A program made the translations under genes and the position numbers. 7,109 bases of DNA. Origin: TMED108 sp036166415 (lineage in GTDB: Bacteria > Fidelibacterota > Marinisomatia > Marinisomatales > TCS55). The stretch covers positions 1-7,109 of the forward strand of contig JAYZHP010000099.1 of the NCBI GenBank assembly GCA_036166415.1, given 5' to 3'. A model generated the notes under the pieces. It was given only the letters and a program-made list of their open reading frames with translations, was not told the DNA's origin and ran no database searches. Of this stretch, positions 6,529-7,109 are shown piece by piece; positions within the stretch are counted from its first letter, which is position 1, and every line of letters begins with the position of its first letter.

Positions 6529-7109
6529 ATGAGAACATTTTACCCCATAATTTACCTCTTATTATTATTTAACATTATCGCATGCAATAAGCAGAAAACT
6601 GAAGACTCAGCAAAAATTGATAATAAAGCTCTTACGCGAGAAGAGATAATAGCACAGCGCTGGGAGTCACGTATTGATACCGTAAGCTATGCTATAGGGC
6701 TAGATGTTGCTATGCGATTGGATCAACAATTTGATAAGCTTAATCATGATAGAGTTAATCAGGCTATATCAGATTATTATACAGGTTCTAAATTTTATCT
6801 TACAGATAAAGAACGTATTGCTGCTATCAATACATACAATAAACTACTTGCCCCTAAATTTAAGATGGATCTTGAAAAAAAGAATATTCAAGAAGGGGGA
6901 GCATTTTTTAAATCAAATAAAAATAACCCAGGTGTAATAGAACATAAAAGTGGAATTCAATATAAGATAGTCAGTCAATCCAATGGGTTAAGACCCAGCC
7001 AAAGTGATATTGTAAGTATACATTATATAGGAAAATTAATTGATGGTACAAAATTTGATAGCTCCTATGATCGAAATCAACCATCAACTATTCCATTAAA
7101 CAGGTTGAT
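6529..7109 (+). CDS. FKBP-type peptidyl-prolyl cis-trans isomerase lipoprotein (Mip/FkpA-like), 3' truncated
   Basis: The frame from ATG 6529 stays open for 193 codons to the window edge, so the C-terminal part is missing. The N-terminus is a lipoprotein signal: MRT, a hydrophobic core YPIIYLLLLFNIIA, then Cys19 in a lipobox IIAC, predicting a lipid anchor in the envelope. Residues about 51-125 (SYAIGLDVAMRLDQQF and the helical stretch after it) fit the FKBP-N dimerisation domain (PF01346). The catalytic FKBP fold begins at about 158: SDIVSIHYIGKLIDGTKFDSSY (159-180), with Tyr166, Phe176 and Asp177 at the positions of the conserved active-site Tyr, Phe and Asp of FKBP12. The enzyme should speed prolyl isomerisation during folding of envelope proteins. 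At the usual Phe of the P-x-x-F-x-L motif there is Ile (PSTIPL). The remaining 60 or so residues of the fold lie beyond the window. Confidence 0.9.
   Translation, partial: MRTFYPIIYLLLLFNIIACNKQKTEDSAKIDNKALTREEIIAQRWESRIDTVSYAIGLDVAMRLDQQFDKLNHDRVNQAISDYYTGSKFYLTDKERIAAINTYNKLLAPKFKMDLEKKNIQEGGAFFKSNKNNPGVIEHKSGIQYKIVSQSNGLRPSQSDIVSIHYIGKLIDGTKFDSSYDRNQPSTIPLNRL

Noticed and set aside
6704..6937. Plus-strand open frame of 77 codons
   Set aside because: It overlaps the FKBP lipoprotein gene in another frame; the FKBP frame has clear family motifs.
1..7109. CRISPR arrays, insertion sequences, tRNA/rRNA genes, phage or toxin-antitoxin modules
   Set aside because: I saw no repeated units, transposase motifs, tRNA-like cloverleaf sequence or known defence domains; nearly all bases are taken up by the genes described.

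Overview
The window is AT-rich (roughly one third G+C by eye), densely coding, and uses the standard bacterial code: TGA, TAG and TAA all act as stops and Trp is encoded by TGG. A lipoprotein signal (lipobox ending in Cys) on a periplasmic-type FKBP, a Tat-exported flavoprotein and several A/T-rich start regions without a clear Shine-Dalgarno suggest a Gram-negative bacterium with a streamlined genome. The LeuRS type (zinc-less, GLHVGHPLGY) and the DUF2914 and FKBP genes would fit a marine Marinimicrobia/SAR406-like, Balneolota or other Bacteroidota-related lineage. That placement is inference only; I cannot assign a taxon from this sequence.

Layout. Positions 1-1124 (+ strand) hold the 3' end of a YeiH/UPF0324 membrane transporter gene. 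It is coupled through an ATGA overlap to an unrecognised 201-residue protein with a signal peptide and a C-terminal membrane segment. Positions 6430 down to 1102 (- strand) hold a run of four same-direction genes: a DUF2914 membrane protein, a YqaA-type VTT-domain membrane protein, leucyl-tRNA synthetase (leuS), and a Tat-exported FAD amine oxidase. Gaps are 8, 66 and 14 bp, so this is probably one operon, perhaps with an extra promoter before leuS. The + and - strand units converge and overlap tail to tail by 23 bp, with no intergenic terminator. Positions 6431-6528 form a divergent intergenic region. From 6529 to the right edge runs an incomplete lipoprotein of the FKBP/Mip-like peptidyl-prolyl isomerase family; it has no stop inside the window.

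Functionally this is mostly ordinary housekeeping and envelope content: aminoacylation, membrane transport, an envelope protein-folding enzyme and an exported oxidase. I found no RNA genes, CRISPR arrays, mobile elements or long repeats. I see no convincing new multi-gene system. The least explained parts are the orphan exported protein at 519-1124, the DUF2914/VTT pair placed ahead of leuS, and small variations in the LeuRS editing site.
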